DNA of 64,000 nt from Acinetobacter sp. C32I (GTDB lineage: Bacteria; Pseudomonadota; Gammaproteobacteria; Pseudomonadales; Moraxellaceae). The DNA is taken from contig NZ_CP098480.1 of the NCBI RefSeq assembly GCF_023702715.1, forward strand, positions 2,480,001 to 2,544,000. Direction: 5' to 3'. The translations under genes and the position numbers were made by a program. The notes under the pieces were generated by a model that worked only from the letters and a program-made list of their open reading frames with translations, did not search any database and was not told the origin of the DNA. This document shows positions 36,252 through 45,282 of the stretch, piece after piece; positions within the stretch are counted from its first letter, which is position 1; the number at the start of each line of letters is the position of its first letter.

Positions 36252-36893
36252 TTAGGCTTTTACAAAAGTATTCCAGTCGTATTCGCCAGACTGCGTAATC
36301 AATTTCATGGTCAATTGATCATTGGCACGTAATGCCCCCACGCCTGCTGGTGTACCCGTCATAATCACATCACCGACTTCCAGACTAAACGATTTGTTAA
36401 TTTCAACAAGTAGAGTCCCAATATCAAAGATCATATCTTTGGTAAAACCATGCTGACGGTCTACACCATTGATATTCAAAATCAGCTCTAGCTCTTGCAA
36501 GTCACCAATTTCGTCTGCTTCAATCCAGTCCGCCAAAATACAGGCACCATCAAAGGCTTTAGCACGCTCCCACGGTTCACCCTTGGATTTTAAATCGCCC
36601 TGTAAATCGCGCAGGGTCAAATCCAGACCTAAAGTGATTGCACCAATGGCTTCCAAGGCTTTGGCTGGATCGGTTTCTTGTGATAATGGATGTGCGATTT
36701 GCAAACAAATTTCGCATTCATAATGACACTCCCCTAAAGCCTGATTCCAGCTCACTCCTTGAGCTAAAGAACCGATACTGCTTGGCGGCTTGATAAAGAG
36801 CAAGGCACGGTCAGGAATGGCATTGCCCAGTTCCTTGGCATGTTCGGCATAATTTCGACCCACACACACAATTTTTGAAGGACGTGTACTCAT
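36252..36893 (-). CDS. Fumarylacetoacetate hydrolase (FAH) family protein
   Basis: A 213-residue single-domain member like YcgM. KIVCVGRNYAEHAKELG stands at the N-terminus, FIKPPSSIG follows, the metal ligands are the glutamates of HYECEICLQI and the Asp of LGLDLTLRDLQ, and MTGTPAGVGAL is near the end. Such enzymes cleave or decarboxylate beta-keto acids, for example acylpyruvates or oxaloacetate. The exact substrate is not deducible. AAGGAG precedes the ATG. It lies downstream of the YcxB-like gene on the same strand with a 33-bp gap, so they may be cotranscribed. Confidence 0.9.
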   Translation of the reverse strand: MSTRPSKIVCVGRNYAEHAKELGNAIPDRALLFIKPPSSIGSLAQGVSWNQALGECHYECEICLQIAHPLSQETDPAKALEAIGAITLGLDLTLRDLQGDLKSKGEPWERAKAFDGACILADWIEADEIGDLQELELILNINGVDRQHGFTKDMIFDIGTLLVEINKSFSLEVGDVIMTGTPAGVGALRANDQLTMKLITQSGEYDWNTFVKA

Positions 36894-36926
36894 GAAAACT
36901 CCTTGTTATTTCAACCGTCGATAAAT

Positions 36927-37424
36927 TTACTTTTTAAAACTATTTTCAAATTTTGTTTGATCTGCTGAATCGCTAAATGCACGTTTAGGTACGATCACCA
37001 CCGTGTGGCTTTTCAGCTCTAACATATAAGTCAACTTGCCAACCGCAAATGATTGGACTTCAGCATACTGTGCACTTTGTTTTTTGCCTGCGGCATACAG
37101 TTCAAAATGATCTTGATAAAGATCAATCCCCTGTTCACTTTTGCCAAACTGATAGCGTACAAATTGGCGCTTAAATAACATTGGCAATAACCAGTAGCGC
37201 ATAACGGCTTGCATCACCAGAAAAAAAGCGCCCAGTGCAACGTAATAACGCCCAACACCAGAAAAACCTAAATAAATTCCCCACAAAATAATCGCAATAC
37301 TGATCACTGGGGTTAAAAAGCGGCTAAAGGTTTTTTTGCCAAAAGTGACCAAAGCAAAACCATCTTGTGATTCTTCTAAATTCAAATAATAGCGCACCGA
37401 TACACTTGGACGTTGTTCAGACAT
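36927..37424 (-). CDS. YcxB-like membrane protein
   Basis: 165 residues: a short N-terminal part, two adjacent hydrophobic segments (ISIAIILWGIYLGFSG and YVALGAFFLVMQAVMRYWL), then a soluble beta-rich C-terminal domain (GIDLYQDHFELYAAGKKQ through VVIVPKRAF) typical of the YcxB-like domain. Function unknown. The start MSEQRPSVSV has only a weak ribosome site. Confidence 0.75.
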   Translation of the reverse strand: MSEQRPSVSVRYYLNLEESQDGFALVTFGKKTFSRFLTPVISIAIILWGIYLGFSGVGRYYVALGAFFLVMQAVMRYWLLPMLFKRQFVRYQFGKSEQGIDLYQDHFELYAAGKKQSAQYAEVQSFAVGKLTYMLELKSHTVVIVPKRAFSDSADQTKFENSFKK

Positions 37425-37587
37425 TTTTAATTTCTAACATTTGAAAAAAAACTGACCTATTAGAACATAAATGATTTAATGGGAAATCACATTTATCGCG
37501 ATTTAATACAAAATTTAAATGTGATGTTTTCTCTCTTTTGGGCGCGCCCTTTTATATCAATTTAATTTTATAGATGAATTTAACAGT

Positions 37588-38376
37588 ATGAAAATGATGA
37601 AGATGCAACAACAGTTCAAATCGTTACTGTTGATTTTAGGTGTTTTGATCACACTCAGTGCCTGTAGCCAACAATCCTTTCTCGAAAAGATTGTACCCCC
37701 CCAAGAAAAGGCTTTTGCTGAAGATATGTTTAATCAACTCAGCAACAAAAACTATGCCGCAGTTGAGAAATATCTCAGCCCAGAACTCCAGGATGAATCC
37801 ACCCATAGCACCTTGATCCAAATGGCGAGCTTATTTCCGGATGAACCCGTCAAAAATATCAAGTTAATTGCAGCCAACAAAAGCTTATTTAAAGATGTCA
37901 TCACTTATCAATTAAGCTTTGAATATGAATTTGCGGATCATTGGCTGATGAATAAAATCGTACTCAGTAAACAGGCAGATCAAATCCGTATTATTGGCAT
38001 TCATGTTGAACCGATTGGGCATTCTGTCCAAGCCATGCATGGTTTTACATTTGCAGGAAAAAGTCTACTACATTATGTCGTGTTTATCCTTGCCATTGCG
38101 ATTCCGCTGTTTTGTATATATGCCTTTATCCTATGCATCAGAACCCCCATGCAAAAACGGAAATGGGTGTGGTTAATTTTTATTTGCTTTGGCTTTATGC
38201 AATTTTCACTAAATTGGACCGATGGCAGTTACGCTTTTCAAATGCTGAGCTTCTTGGTCTTAGGTGCGGGTTACTTCCAGCAAACGGTCTATAGTCCAAT
38301 TATCTTGCAAATTGCATTGCCACTTGGTGCCATCTTGTTTGTTTATCGCCGTAAAAGCTTAATGGCTGAACAATAA
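37588..38376 (+). CDS. Unknown lipoprotein-like membrane protein
   Basis: 262 residues. The N-terminus carries a signal with lipobox LSAC (about residues 23-26). A periplasmic-type domain follows (about 30-150; AEDMFNQLSNKNYAAVEKYLSP resembles a DUF4019/NTF2-like helix-strand domain), then four hydrophobic segments (about 157-260). A lipobox followed by several membrane helices is unusual. Several ATG codons are crowded at the start, and none has a clear ribosome site, so the start is uncertain by up to five codons. Function unknown. Confidence 0.7.
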   Translation: MKMMKMQQQFKSLLLILGVLITLSACSQQSFLEKIVPPQEKAFAEDMFNQLSNKNYAAVEKYLSPELQDESTHSTLIQMASLFPDEPVKNIKLIAANKSLFKDVITYQLSFEYEFADHWLMNKIVLSKQADQIRIIGIHVEPIGHSVQAMHGFTFAGKSLLHYVVFILAIAIPLFCIYAFILCIRTPMQKRKWVWLIFICFGFMQFSLNWTDGSYAFQMLSFLVLGAGYFQQTVYSPIILQIALPLGAILFVYRRKSLMAEQ

Positions 38377-38533
38377 ACTTTTCCCAGCCCCGCTCCAGAC
38401 ATCCACTTGAGCGGGTTTTACACAATACGACTATTTTTCATGCATAAAAAAAATTTTAATAAGCAGTATTGATCGCTCAAGTGAGAGGATCAAGTCATTG
38501 GATGAAATCACGGATAAAAATCAAAGGAATGTG

Positions 38534-39832
38534 ATGGCTTATTTAAATCGTCTAATCTTGCCCTGTCTGTTATTGGGGCTCACACAAAGTTGTTTTGCAC
38601 AAATCTTGCCTTGGAGCGACAATATTCCGAGTGCCTTACAGCCTTTTCAAAATAATCCACAACTGTTGGCCAGTTATACCCAAAACAACATTTTCATTTA
38701 CGGGCATCCCGCGTCCAAAACAGCAGTTCCCACACTAAAAAGCAATCCTCAGCCCAACGTCAGTTTTAACTCGGCCGCGATTATTGTTCCCGTCAATGTG
38801 CAACAAGTGGCCAAAACACTGACCGATTTCAGCCACTATGTCGGATTATTCCCAACGCTCAAATCGGCGAAAGTCGTAGAACAGTCTAGTAACATTGTTC
38901 AAATGAAATATCGAGTCTCGATTCCAACCCCAATTCCCGTACTCAACTTCAATGAAGACGTCACCCTGCAACATCAGATCAAGCCGAATAGTATTGCCAG
39001 CTTGGTGATTGATGCACCGATTCCCTATGGCGTCGGTAAATTTGAATGGTTTGCACTGGACGAGAACCGCACCTTAATCACATTGACCCAATGGGGCGAT
39101 TTGAATCAACCCAAGGGATTTATTTTTAAGAAAATTCTCAATGCCATTCCAGAGGTCAAACTCGGAATTCCAAGTAGTAGTAATGCATTTATTTTAGAAT
39201 CCTTAAGAGCCCGCTTTATTCAATCCGACCTTAAGCCACTCAATGCAGGACAAATACCAAATCCGCAGTTGAATGCAGCTCAACTGAATAAAATCACACA
39301 ATTGATTCAATCTGCTCAACAACCTGTCAGTATCCTGCATGCACCGACCAGTATGCTCTATACCCATGGCCGAGAATCCATGCGCTTTACCACCACCTAT
39401 CAATTTTATAAACAACCGACCCAGCCCTTGCAGAAATGGCTAAGTCCATCGGCATATCAAGAACTGTTTCCTCGACAAATTAAAAAAGTGGTGACCACCC
39501 CCATCCAGAATCAGGCACAAGATGCAGATATTCAAGTCAATGTCGGTCTAGGTGTCATCAATATTCCCTTTGCCTTTAAGTTACGCTTTAACTATCCGCA
39601 AGCAGCTGAAAATAATTTTTATGCCAATGGTGGTGATTTGCGTTTTATTAAAGGAAAAATGCAGTTGAATTCACTTAATCAAGGAACCTTATTGAGCATG
39701 ACCAGCGCGATGAAAATCGATGAGAAAGCCCCATTCTTATTAAGAGCCATGCGTAGTCTGCCTTATCATGATGTACTGCCTGCTGTAGGCGGCAATGTTG
39801 TATTTGTACAAAAAATCAAAGCAAAAACTTAA
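38534..39832 (+). CDS. Exported SRPBCC/START-like protein
   Basis: 432 residues with a signal peptide ending near SCFA (about residue 23). The segment VPVNVQQVAKTLTDFSHYVGLFPTLKSAKVVEQ (about 87-120) is the start of a polyketide-cyclase/START-type SRPBCC domain that binds hydrophobic ligands. A second similar half follows (about 270-430). Two such domains in an exported protein suggest lipid or hydrophobic-substrate binding, but this is inference. AAAGGA precedes the ATG at 38534; an upstream TTG (38498) was rejected. It lies right before the repeat-bounded island. Confidence 0.7.
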   Translation: MAYLNRLILPCLLLGLTQSCFAQILPWSDNIPSALQPFQNNPQLLASYTQNNIFIYGHPASKTAVPTLKSNPQPNVSFNSAAIIVPVNVQQVAKTLTDFSHYVGLFPTLKSAKVVEQSSNIVQMKYRVSIPTPIPVLNFNEDVTLQHQIKPNSIASLVIDAPIPYGVGKFEWFALDENRTLITLTQWGDLNQPKGFIFKKILNAIPEVKLGIPSSSNAFILESLRARFIQSDLKPLNAGQIPNPQLNAAQLNKITQLIQSAQQPVSILHAPTSMLYTHGRESMRFTTTYQFYKQPTQPLQKWLSPSAYQELFPRQIKKVVTTPIQNQAQDADIQVNVGLGVINIPFAFKLRFNYPQAAENNFYANGGDLRFIKGKMQLNSLNQGTLLSMTSAMKIDEKAPFLLRAMRSLPYHDVLPAVGGNVVFVQKIKAKT

Positions 39833-39839
39833 GACACAA

Positions 39840-39868
39840 AAAAACCGCAATTAAGCGGTTTTTTTTAT
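39840..39868 (+). terminator. Terminator after the SRPBCC gene / downstream of tRNA-Arg
   Basis: AAAACCGC and GCGGTTTT with an AATTAA loop and a T run. The same hairpin stands beside the second tRNA-Arg at 57031. It may serve both the protein gene and the tRNA transcript. Confidence 0.85.
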
Positions 39869-39874
39869 TCAAAT

Positions 39875-39951
39875 TGGTGCGCTCAGAGAGATTCGAACTC
39901 CCGACCCCTTAGTTCGTAGCCAAGTGCTCTATCCAGCTGAGCTATGAGCGC
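39875..39951 (-). tRNA. tRNA-Arg (anticodon ACG), copy 1
   Basis: A 77-nt cloverleaf with encoded CCA. The acceptor stem GCGCTCA/TGAGCGC is fully paired, the D-arm is AGCTCAGCTGGATAGAGC, the anticodon loop is CTACGAA (ACG, read as ICG after deamination), and the T-loop is TTCGAAT. It is identical to the copies at 57069 and 57191. Confidence 0.96.
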
Positions 39952-40456
39952 ATATTTGATGGAGCGCATTATACGCATTTCCCCCCAAATGATAAGTCTT
40001 TTTTCACAAAATTGCACTTAACTGGCTATAGATTCAGCATTTCGCCACTATTTGAGCAAAACAGCGTCAACTCCTCATTGAAATGGGTGTAAATCTCGCG
40101 GTTATCGATACCTGACTTAAACGTTGATTGATTTCAGATGCCCAGTTCTCTCCAAGTGAATGATTACCCTTTAAATAACTCATATTTCAGCGATCTTATA
40201 TTTCCATCGATTCTATAATTTGAATAAAGAATTAAAAAAAATCGCATTCCAAATTAGAACGATAAGCCAGTGATCACTAAGAAATACATCTCTTTGTTTT
40301 ATCATGTTTTTATAGTCATTTAAAAATATGATACAAAGCACAATATTGACTTTAAATAAACAACCAATAAATACTTATAAATACATTATGAGACAGGAGT
40401 CACATAATTATTAAGCTTTAATAAAACAAAATTCCAATAATTATAGGTATATCGAC
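39952..40456. other. AT-rich intergenic region at the left island edge
   Basis: About 505 bp between tRNA-Arg and the first giant gene. 39952-40190 has higher GC and contains, on the minus strand, a short frame (REIYTHFNEELTLF...) that vaguely resembles the end of a tyrosine recombinase but is too short to name. 40200-40456 is very AT-rich and probably holds the promoter of the giant gene. No clear gene. Confidence 0.5.
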
Positions 40457-43400
40457 ATGTTATTTAAAAATATTTTATCACCAATTACGGGTATTCTTTC
40501 TCATTCGAGTAGTAATAGCCAAGCAGCAGTACCGACTGCTGTAAATACGGTATCAACCACAAACCATGTTGTGGTCGAGAGTACTAATATCACCAACAAC
40601 AATAATGGCTCAAATAATGGTTTATTCAGTGCAATAACAGGAAATGGCAATCAAAATTATGGTGTCGGTGTTGGCAATGGCCAAGATCTTAACGTCCCTC
40701 TTCCTTTCACTACAGCTTTTCATGCATTAGGAAACTCTTTTCCTTGGCTTGGAGGTTCGTCACCCATTAGCTCAATCAATACGGCCACAACAACATCTTC
40801 GACTCACATCCAAGACAATGACAGCATCAACAATAGTAATACGGGTACTGCTGCAGGTAATGGTAGCAATGGCGGTTTATTAAGCGGTGTTGCCGCAGGC
40901 AATGGCGATCATAACTATGGGATTGGTAATGGCAATGGAGATGATGCAAATCTCACCACACCAGTTACGGTGCCTTTTGATGCTTTAGGTAACTCAATCG
41001 GTACATTGGGTGGTGGTGCTGTTTACTCTGTCAATAGCACACCAACCAGTTCAACTACCCTCATTCAAGATAATGACAGCACCAATAATAGCAATACAGG
41101 TACTGGAGCTGCTGGTAATGGCAATGCTGGTGGACTCCTCAATGGTGTTGCCGCAGGCAATGGAGAGCATAATTACGGAATTGGCAATGGTAACGGTGAC
41201 GATGTCAATATCACTGTGCCATGGACCACGCCTGTTCAAGCGGCTGGCAATGCGATTACAGGCTTAGCTGGTGCTGATGTTAATTCTATAAATACAGCAG
41301 CAACGACATCGACTACACAGATTCAAGACAACGATACCGTTAACAACAGCAACAATGGCACTGCTGCAGCAGGAAATGGCAGTGATGGTGGATGGCTCAA
41401 TGGGATTGGCTCAGGAAATGGTGAACAAAACTATGGCATAGGCAATGGCAACGGTGATGATGCCAGTATCACTACTCCTGTGACAGCCCCTTTCCAGGTA
41501 CTGGGTAATTCGATTACAGGACTTGGTGGCGGTGATGTCAGTTCCGTCAATACTGCTCCAACCTCGACCTCCAATGTCATTCAAGATAATGACAGCACCA
41601 ATAATAGTAACAATGGAACAGGCGTTGGAGGCGCGGGTAATGGCCTCGGTGGCTTACTGAATGGTGTTAGCGCAGGGAATGACGAACACAATTACGGAAT
41701 TGGCAATGGCAACGGTGATGACGCCAGTGTCACGGTTCCCTGGACAACGCCAGTACATGTACTCGGTAACTCAGTTGCGGTTTTAGGCGGTGGCGATGTT
41801 AACTCCACCAATACTGCACCAACAACAACGTCAAATATTATTCAGGATAACGATACAACCAACAACAGTAATAATGGCACAGGTCTAGGTGGTGTTGGCA
41901 ATGGTGTCGGAGGTTGGGGCAATGGCCCTGCTGCAGGTAACGGCGAACAAAACTACGGCATCGGCAATGGTAACGGTGATGATGTCGATGTTACTGTTCC
42001 ATGGACGACGCCACTAAATGTACTCGGCAATTCAGTGGGTGGCAGCAACGATAACTCATCCCATAATGCTGCACCAACTACCACACTGAACCATGTGCAG
42101 GACAATGACAGCACAGATAACAGCAATAACGGTGCTGGCGCGGGAGGCGCAGGCAATGGTCTAGGTGGATTATTGAATGGGGTCAGTGCTGGCAATGGTG
42201 AACATAACTACGGCATCGGTAATGGCAACGGAGATGATGCCGACTGGACCTCACCTGTGGTCGCTCCTATCAATGCGATGGGCAACAATGTCTCTTGGTT
42301 TGGCAGCAACGATCCAACCCATACAGACAATACTTCAGTCAATAACGGATCAACCAATAGCACCAATATTGTCGAAGACAATGATCATATCGACCATAGT
42401 AATCATGGTACTGGAGTAGGCGGTGCAGGCAATGGCATTGGTGGTCTACTCAGTGGTATTGGTTCTGGTAATGGTGAACAAAACTACGGTATTGGCAATG
42501 GCAACGGTGATGATGTCGGTATAACCACACCCATCACGATGCCAGTCAATGGCTTAGGAAATGAATTCAACTTCTTGGGCGATGCCAACAACTCATCTCA
42601 TAATAATGCTTCGACCACCACTACCAATATTGTGCGTGACAATGACAGTACGGACAATAGCAATAGCGGTACAGGTGTAGGCGGCAGCTCCGGTAATGGC
42701 ATTGGCGGTCTGCTCAATGGCGTAGGGTCAGGCAACGGCGAACATAATTACGGCATTGGTAATGGCAACGGTGATGATGTCGGGGTTGTGATGCCAATTA
42801 CAACGCCGCTCAGTGGTTTAGGTAACTCCTTCTCCGTATTTGGGGACTCAACCACAAGCTCAGTCAACAACTCATCGACCACAACCGTCAATCATTATGA
42901 AGATAATGACAGTACTGACAATAGTAATAGTGGCACAGGTCTACTCGGTGGTTCCGCAGGTAATGGCGTGGGTGGCTGGGCTAATGGTCCTGCTGCAGGT
43001 AATGGTGATCACAACTATGGGATTGGTAACGGCATCGGTAATGATTCCAGTGTGGTTGCACCGATTACTACCCCAATCAGTGGTTCAGGTAATGCCTTTT
43101 CAATTTTTGGGAATGCCACTTCAAATTCAGTCAATGATTCCTCAACCAAAACTACCAACATCTTCCAAGACAACGATAGTACCAATAATAGCAACAGCAG
43201 TACGGGCATCGGTGGCACAGCAGGTAATGGTGTCGGTGGTGGTTTATTAAATGGAGTCGCCTCAGGTAATGGTGAACACAATTATGGTATAGGTAATGGG
43301 ATTGCGGATGATGCCAGTGTTGTTGCACCGATTACGACACCAATCAATGCATCCGGAAATGCCTTCTCCATCTTTGGCAATGCCACTTCAAATTCAGTCA

Positions 43401-45238
43401 ACAATTCATCCACCACAACCAACAACTATGTTCAGGACAACGACTCCACAAACAATAGTAATAGCGGTGGCAATGGTACAGGTGGTGCTGGTGGAGGCCT
43501 CCTTGGTCTTGGTGGTTTACTCAATGGCGTAGGTGCCGGTAATGGTGAACACAATTATGGTATAGGCAATGGAATTGGTGACAATGCCAGTATAGTAGCG
43601 CCGATTGCAATTCCTATTAATTTATCTGGCAATGCAATTTCTTTATTTGGCAGCGCAACAGCAAACTCACACAACAATTCATCCACCACAACCAACAACT
43701 ATGTTCAGGACAACGACTCCACAAACAATAGTAATAGCGGTGGCAATGGTACAGGTGGTGCTGGTGGAGGCCTCCTTGGTCTTGGTGGTTTACTCAATGG
43801 CGTAGGTGCCGGTAATGGTGAACACAATTATGGTATAGGCAATGGAATTGGTGACAATGCCAGTATAGTAGCGCCGATTGCAATTCCTATTAATTTATCT
43901 GGCAATGCAATTTCTTTATTTGGCAGCGCAACAGCAAACTCACACAATAATTCATCCACAACAACCAATAACTATGTCCAAGATAATGATGTCACGAACA
44001 ATGCTAATGGCAACGGTGGCAATGGTTCTGGTGGCCTACTGGGTGGTATTGGTTCTGGTAATGGCGACCATAATTTCGGTATCGGCAATGGTAACGGCGA
44101 CGATGCAAGCATCGTGACACCCATTACGATTCCGATTAACTTCTCAGGCAATGCCATCTCAGTGCTTGATTTAAGTGGTCTAAATGGTGAAGGTGAGTTC
44201 AATCCATTGAGTCCCGTCACCAATCTTATTCATATTGTGGCAGGTGATGGTGAAGGTGCAACTGGTTTACTCGGCACGGTAACAGGTATCGTTGGCGGTG
44301 TGACGGGTGGAATTGTTGGCGGTGATGGTGGTCCTCTGGGTGCAATCACGGGTATCATCGGCGGCATTACTGGTGGTATCGGTGGTGGTGAAGGTGGCCC
44401 TCTGGGTGCGATCACTGGCATCATCGGTGGTATCACAGGTGGTGACTTAGGCAATAACCCGATTACAGGTGTGATCCAAACAGGTATCGATGTGCTTCAG
44501 GGCGTTGAAAGCCTAAAAACAGATATTATCAATACAGGTATATCCACTGTAGGTGGTGCAATTAGCGGTGTTCTTCCAGGTGTTCATCCAATCACAGACC
44601 TCACTAACCTTGGTACCCTCACCTTTGAAACTTCTCGCGATACGGTAAACGGTACGCTTGAAGCAATTTCTGATTTAGCGGGTGCGGATATTGGTGGCGC
44701 TGCAGGTTCTCTCACAGGTGTAGTCGGCACATTAATTAACAATGGTTCAACCGCTTCGGGTCTGGTTCAGCATATTGCAGGCGACCTGACTGATGTGGGT
44801 GGACTTATCGGTGGTGTGACTGGCGGAATTGGCGGTGGTGAAGGTGGCCCTCTTGGCGCAATCACAGACATCATTGGCAGCATTACAGGTGGTATCAATG
44901 GAGATGGTATTCTTTCTGGTATTGCCCAACCGATCGACATGGTGATTGGCAGTGGCAGTTCAGCAATCAGTAATCTACAAGAGGGTCTCGTTGATCTCTC
45001 GAGTGGCAATCTTATGGAAGGTCTCAACAACCTTATCCATATTAACTATGACAATAATGGTAGCAGTAACAGTCTAGATAGTCTGCTTACCGTAATTACA
45101 GGCACACTTTCAACTTCTTCTGGCATTGCTGTTGGCGAACCAAATCCAAATGGGGGGAGCATTACCGATCTCATTTCAGTTTCTTCACCATTAACAAACC
45201 TAACCGATCACCTATTCGGCTCACTTCATCATTTTTAA
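40457..45238 (+). CDS. Giant Asn/Gly-rich repeat protein with chaplin-like units
   Basis: 1593 residues without a classical signal peptide (start MLFKNILSPITGIL). Residues about 55-1240 consist of 14 units of 78-95 residues. Each unit has a polar part (DNDSTNNSN), a glycine-rich part (AGNGEHNYGIGNGNGDD) and a hydrophobic part such as VTVPWTTPVHVLGNSVAVLG. The hydrophobic part resembles the chaplin pattern VxVPxxxPVxVxGNxVxVxG of Streptomyces amyloid coat proteins, but without cysteines. Residues about 1275-1500 switch to GGPLGAITGIIGGITGG repeats and a module shared with the protein at 45827. The end GEPNPNGGSITDL...LTDHLFGSLHHF is conserved between the two. An extracellular, self-assembling or adhesive role is inferred; the export route is unknown. 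Confidence 0.85.
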   Translation: MLFKNILSPITGILSHSSSNSQAAVPTAVNTVSTTNHVVVESTNITNNNNGSNNGLFSAITGNGNQNYGVGVGNGQDLNVPLPFTTAFHALGNSFPWLGGSSPISSINTATTTSSTHIQDNDSINNSNTGTAAGNGSNGGLLSGVAAGNGDHNYGIGNGNGDDANLTTPVTVPFDALGNSIGTLGGGAVYSVNSTPTSSTTLIQDNDSTNNSNTGTGAAGNGNAGGLLNGVAAGNGEHNYGIGNGNGDDVNITVPWTTPVQAAGNAITGLAGADVNSINTAATTSTTQIQDNDTVNNSNNGTAAAGNGSDGGWLNGIGSGNGEQNYGIGNGNGDDASITTPVTAPFQVLGNSITGLGGGDVSSVNTAPTSTSNVIQDNDSTNNSNNGTGVGGAGNGLGGLLNGVSAGNDEHNYGIGNGNGDDASVTVPWTTPVHVLGNSVAVLGGGDVNSTNTAPTTTSNIIQDNDTTNNSNNGTGLGGVGNGVGGWGNGPAAGNGEQNYGIGNGNGDDVDVTVPWTTPLNVLGNSVGGSNDNSSHNAAPTTTLNHVQDNDSTDNSNNGAGAGGAGNGLGGLLNGVSAGNGEHNYGIGNGNGDDADWTSPVVAPINAMGNNVSWFGSNDPTHTDNTSVNNGSTNSTNIVEDNDHIDHSNHGTGVGGAGNGIGGLLSGIGSGNGEQNYGIGNGNGDDVGITTPITMPVNGLGNEFNFLGDANNSSHNNASTTTTNIVRDNDSTDNSNSGTGVGGSSGNGIGGLLNGVGSGNGEHNYGIGNGNGDDVGVVMPITTPLSGLGNSFSVFGDSTTSSVNNSSTTTVNHYEDNDSTDNSNSGTGLLGGSAGNGVGGWANGPAAGNGDHNYGIGNGIGNDSSVVAPITTPISGSGNAFSIFGNATSNSVNDSSTKTTNIFQDNDSTNNSNSSTGIGGTAGNGVGGGLLNGVASGNGEHNYGIGNGIADDASVVAPITTPINASGNAFSIFGNATSNSVNNSSTTTNNYVQDNDSTNNSNSGGNGTGGAGGGLLGLGGLLNGVGAGNGEHNYGIGNGIGDNASIVAPIAIPINLSGNAISLFGSATANSHNNSSTTTNNYVQDNDSTNNSNSGGNGTGGAGGGLLGLGGLLNGVGAGNGEHNYGIGNGIGDNASIVAPIAIPINLSGNAISLFGSATANSHNNSSTTTNNYVQDNDVTNNANGNGGNGSGGLLGGIGSGNGDHNFGIGNGNGDDASIVTPITIPINFSGNAISVLDLSGLNGEGEFNPLSPVTNLIHIVAGDGEGATGLLGTVTGIVGGVTGGIVGGDGGPLGAITGIIGGITGGIGGGEGGPLGAITGIIGGITGGDLGNNPITGVIQTGIDVLQGVESLKTDIINTGISTVGGAISGVLPGVHPITDLTNLGTLTFETSRDTVNGTLEAISDLAGADIGGAAGSLTGVVGTLINNGSTASGLVQHIAGDLTDVGGLIGGVTGGIGGGEGGPLGAITDIIGSITGGINGDGILSGIAQPIDMVIGSGSSAISNLQEGLVDLSSGNLMEGLNNLIHINYDNNGSSNSLDSLLTVITGTLSTSSGIAVGEPNPNGGSITDLISVSSPLTNLTDHLFGSLHHF
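40620..44170 (+). repeat. Fourteen in-frame units of about 235-285 bp in the giant gene
   Basis: Counting the NYGIGNGNGDD motif (or variants NYGVG, GIGNDSS, GIGDNAS, NFGIG) gives 14 copies with the same spacing of segments. Divergence between units is moderate, except for two that are identical (see 43399). Early units favour TVPWTTPV and late ones VAPITTPI, so neighbouring units have been copied from each other. Confidence 0.85.
43399..43947 (+). repeat. Exact 273-bp tandem duplication inside the giant gene
   Basis: 43399-43674 is identical, base for base as far as I compared, to 43672-43947 (period 273 bp, 91 codons). It encodes units 12 and 13. The lack of any synonymous difference marks it as recent. 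Confidence 0.92.
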
Positions 45239-45254
45239 AATATAGCGATACGAA

Positions 45255-45282
45255 GAAAAGCCACTGTAAGCAGTGGCTTTCC
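45255..45282 (+). terminator. Terminator after first giant gene
   Basis: AAAGCCACTG and CAGTGGCTTT with a TAAG loop, 18 bp after the stop. The T run is short. Confidence 0.75.

Larger units (their letters stand above)
39835..39951. repeat. Direct repeat, left copy: terminator plus tRNA-Arg
   Basis: From CACAAAAAAACCGC to the 5' end of tRNA-Arg this 117-bp block is nearly identical to 57030-57145, in the same orientation. The two copies bound a segment of about 17 kb. Confidence 0.85.

Noticed and set aside
40021..40190. Possible remnant of a tyrosine recombinase on the minus strand beside tRNA-Arg (frame with REIYTHFNEEL)
   Set aside because: Only about 35 residues are open, catalytic residues other than a possible Tyr are missing, and it lies on the 5' side of the tRNA rather than the 3' side normally used for integration. 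Not enough to call a pseudogene.
40620..44170. Regular repeats with spacing that might suggest a CRISPR array or other non-coding repeat
   Set aside because: The repeats are in one continuous reading frame, units are 78-95 codons long, differences fall mainly at third positions, and no short repeat/unique spacer pattern exists.
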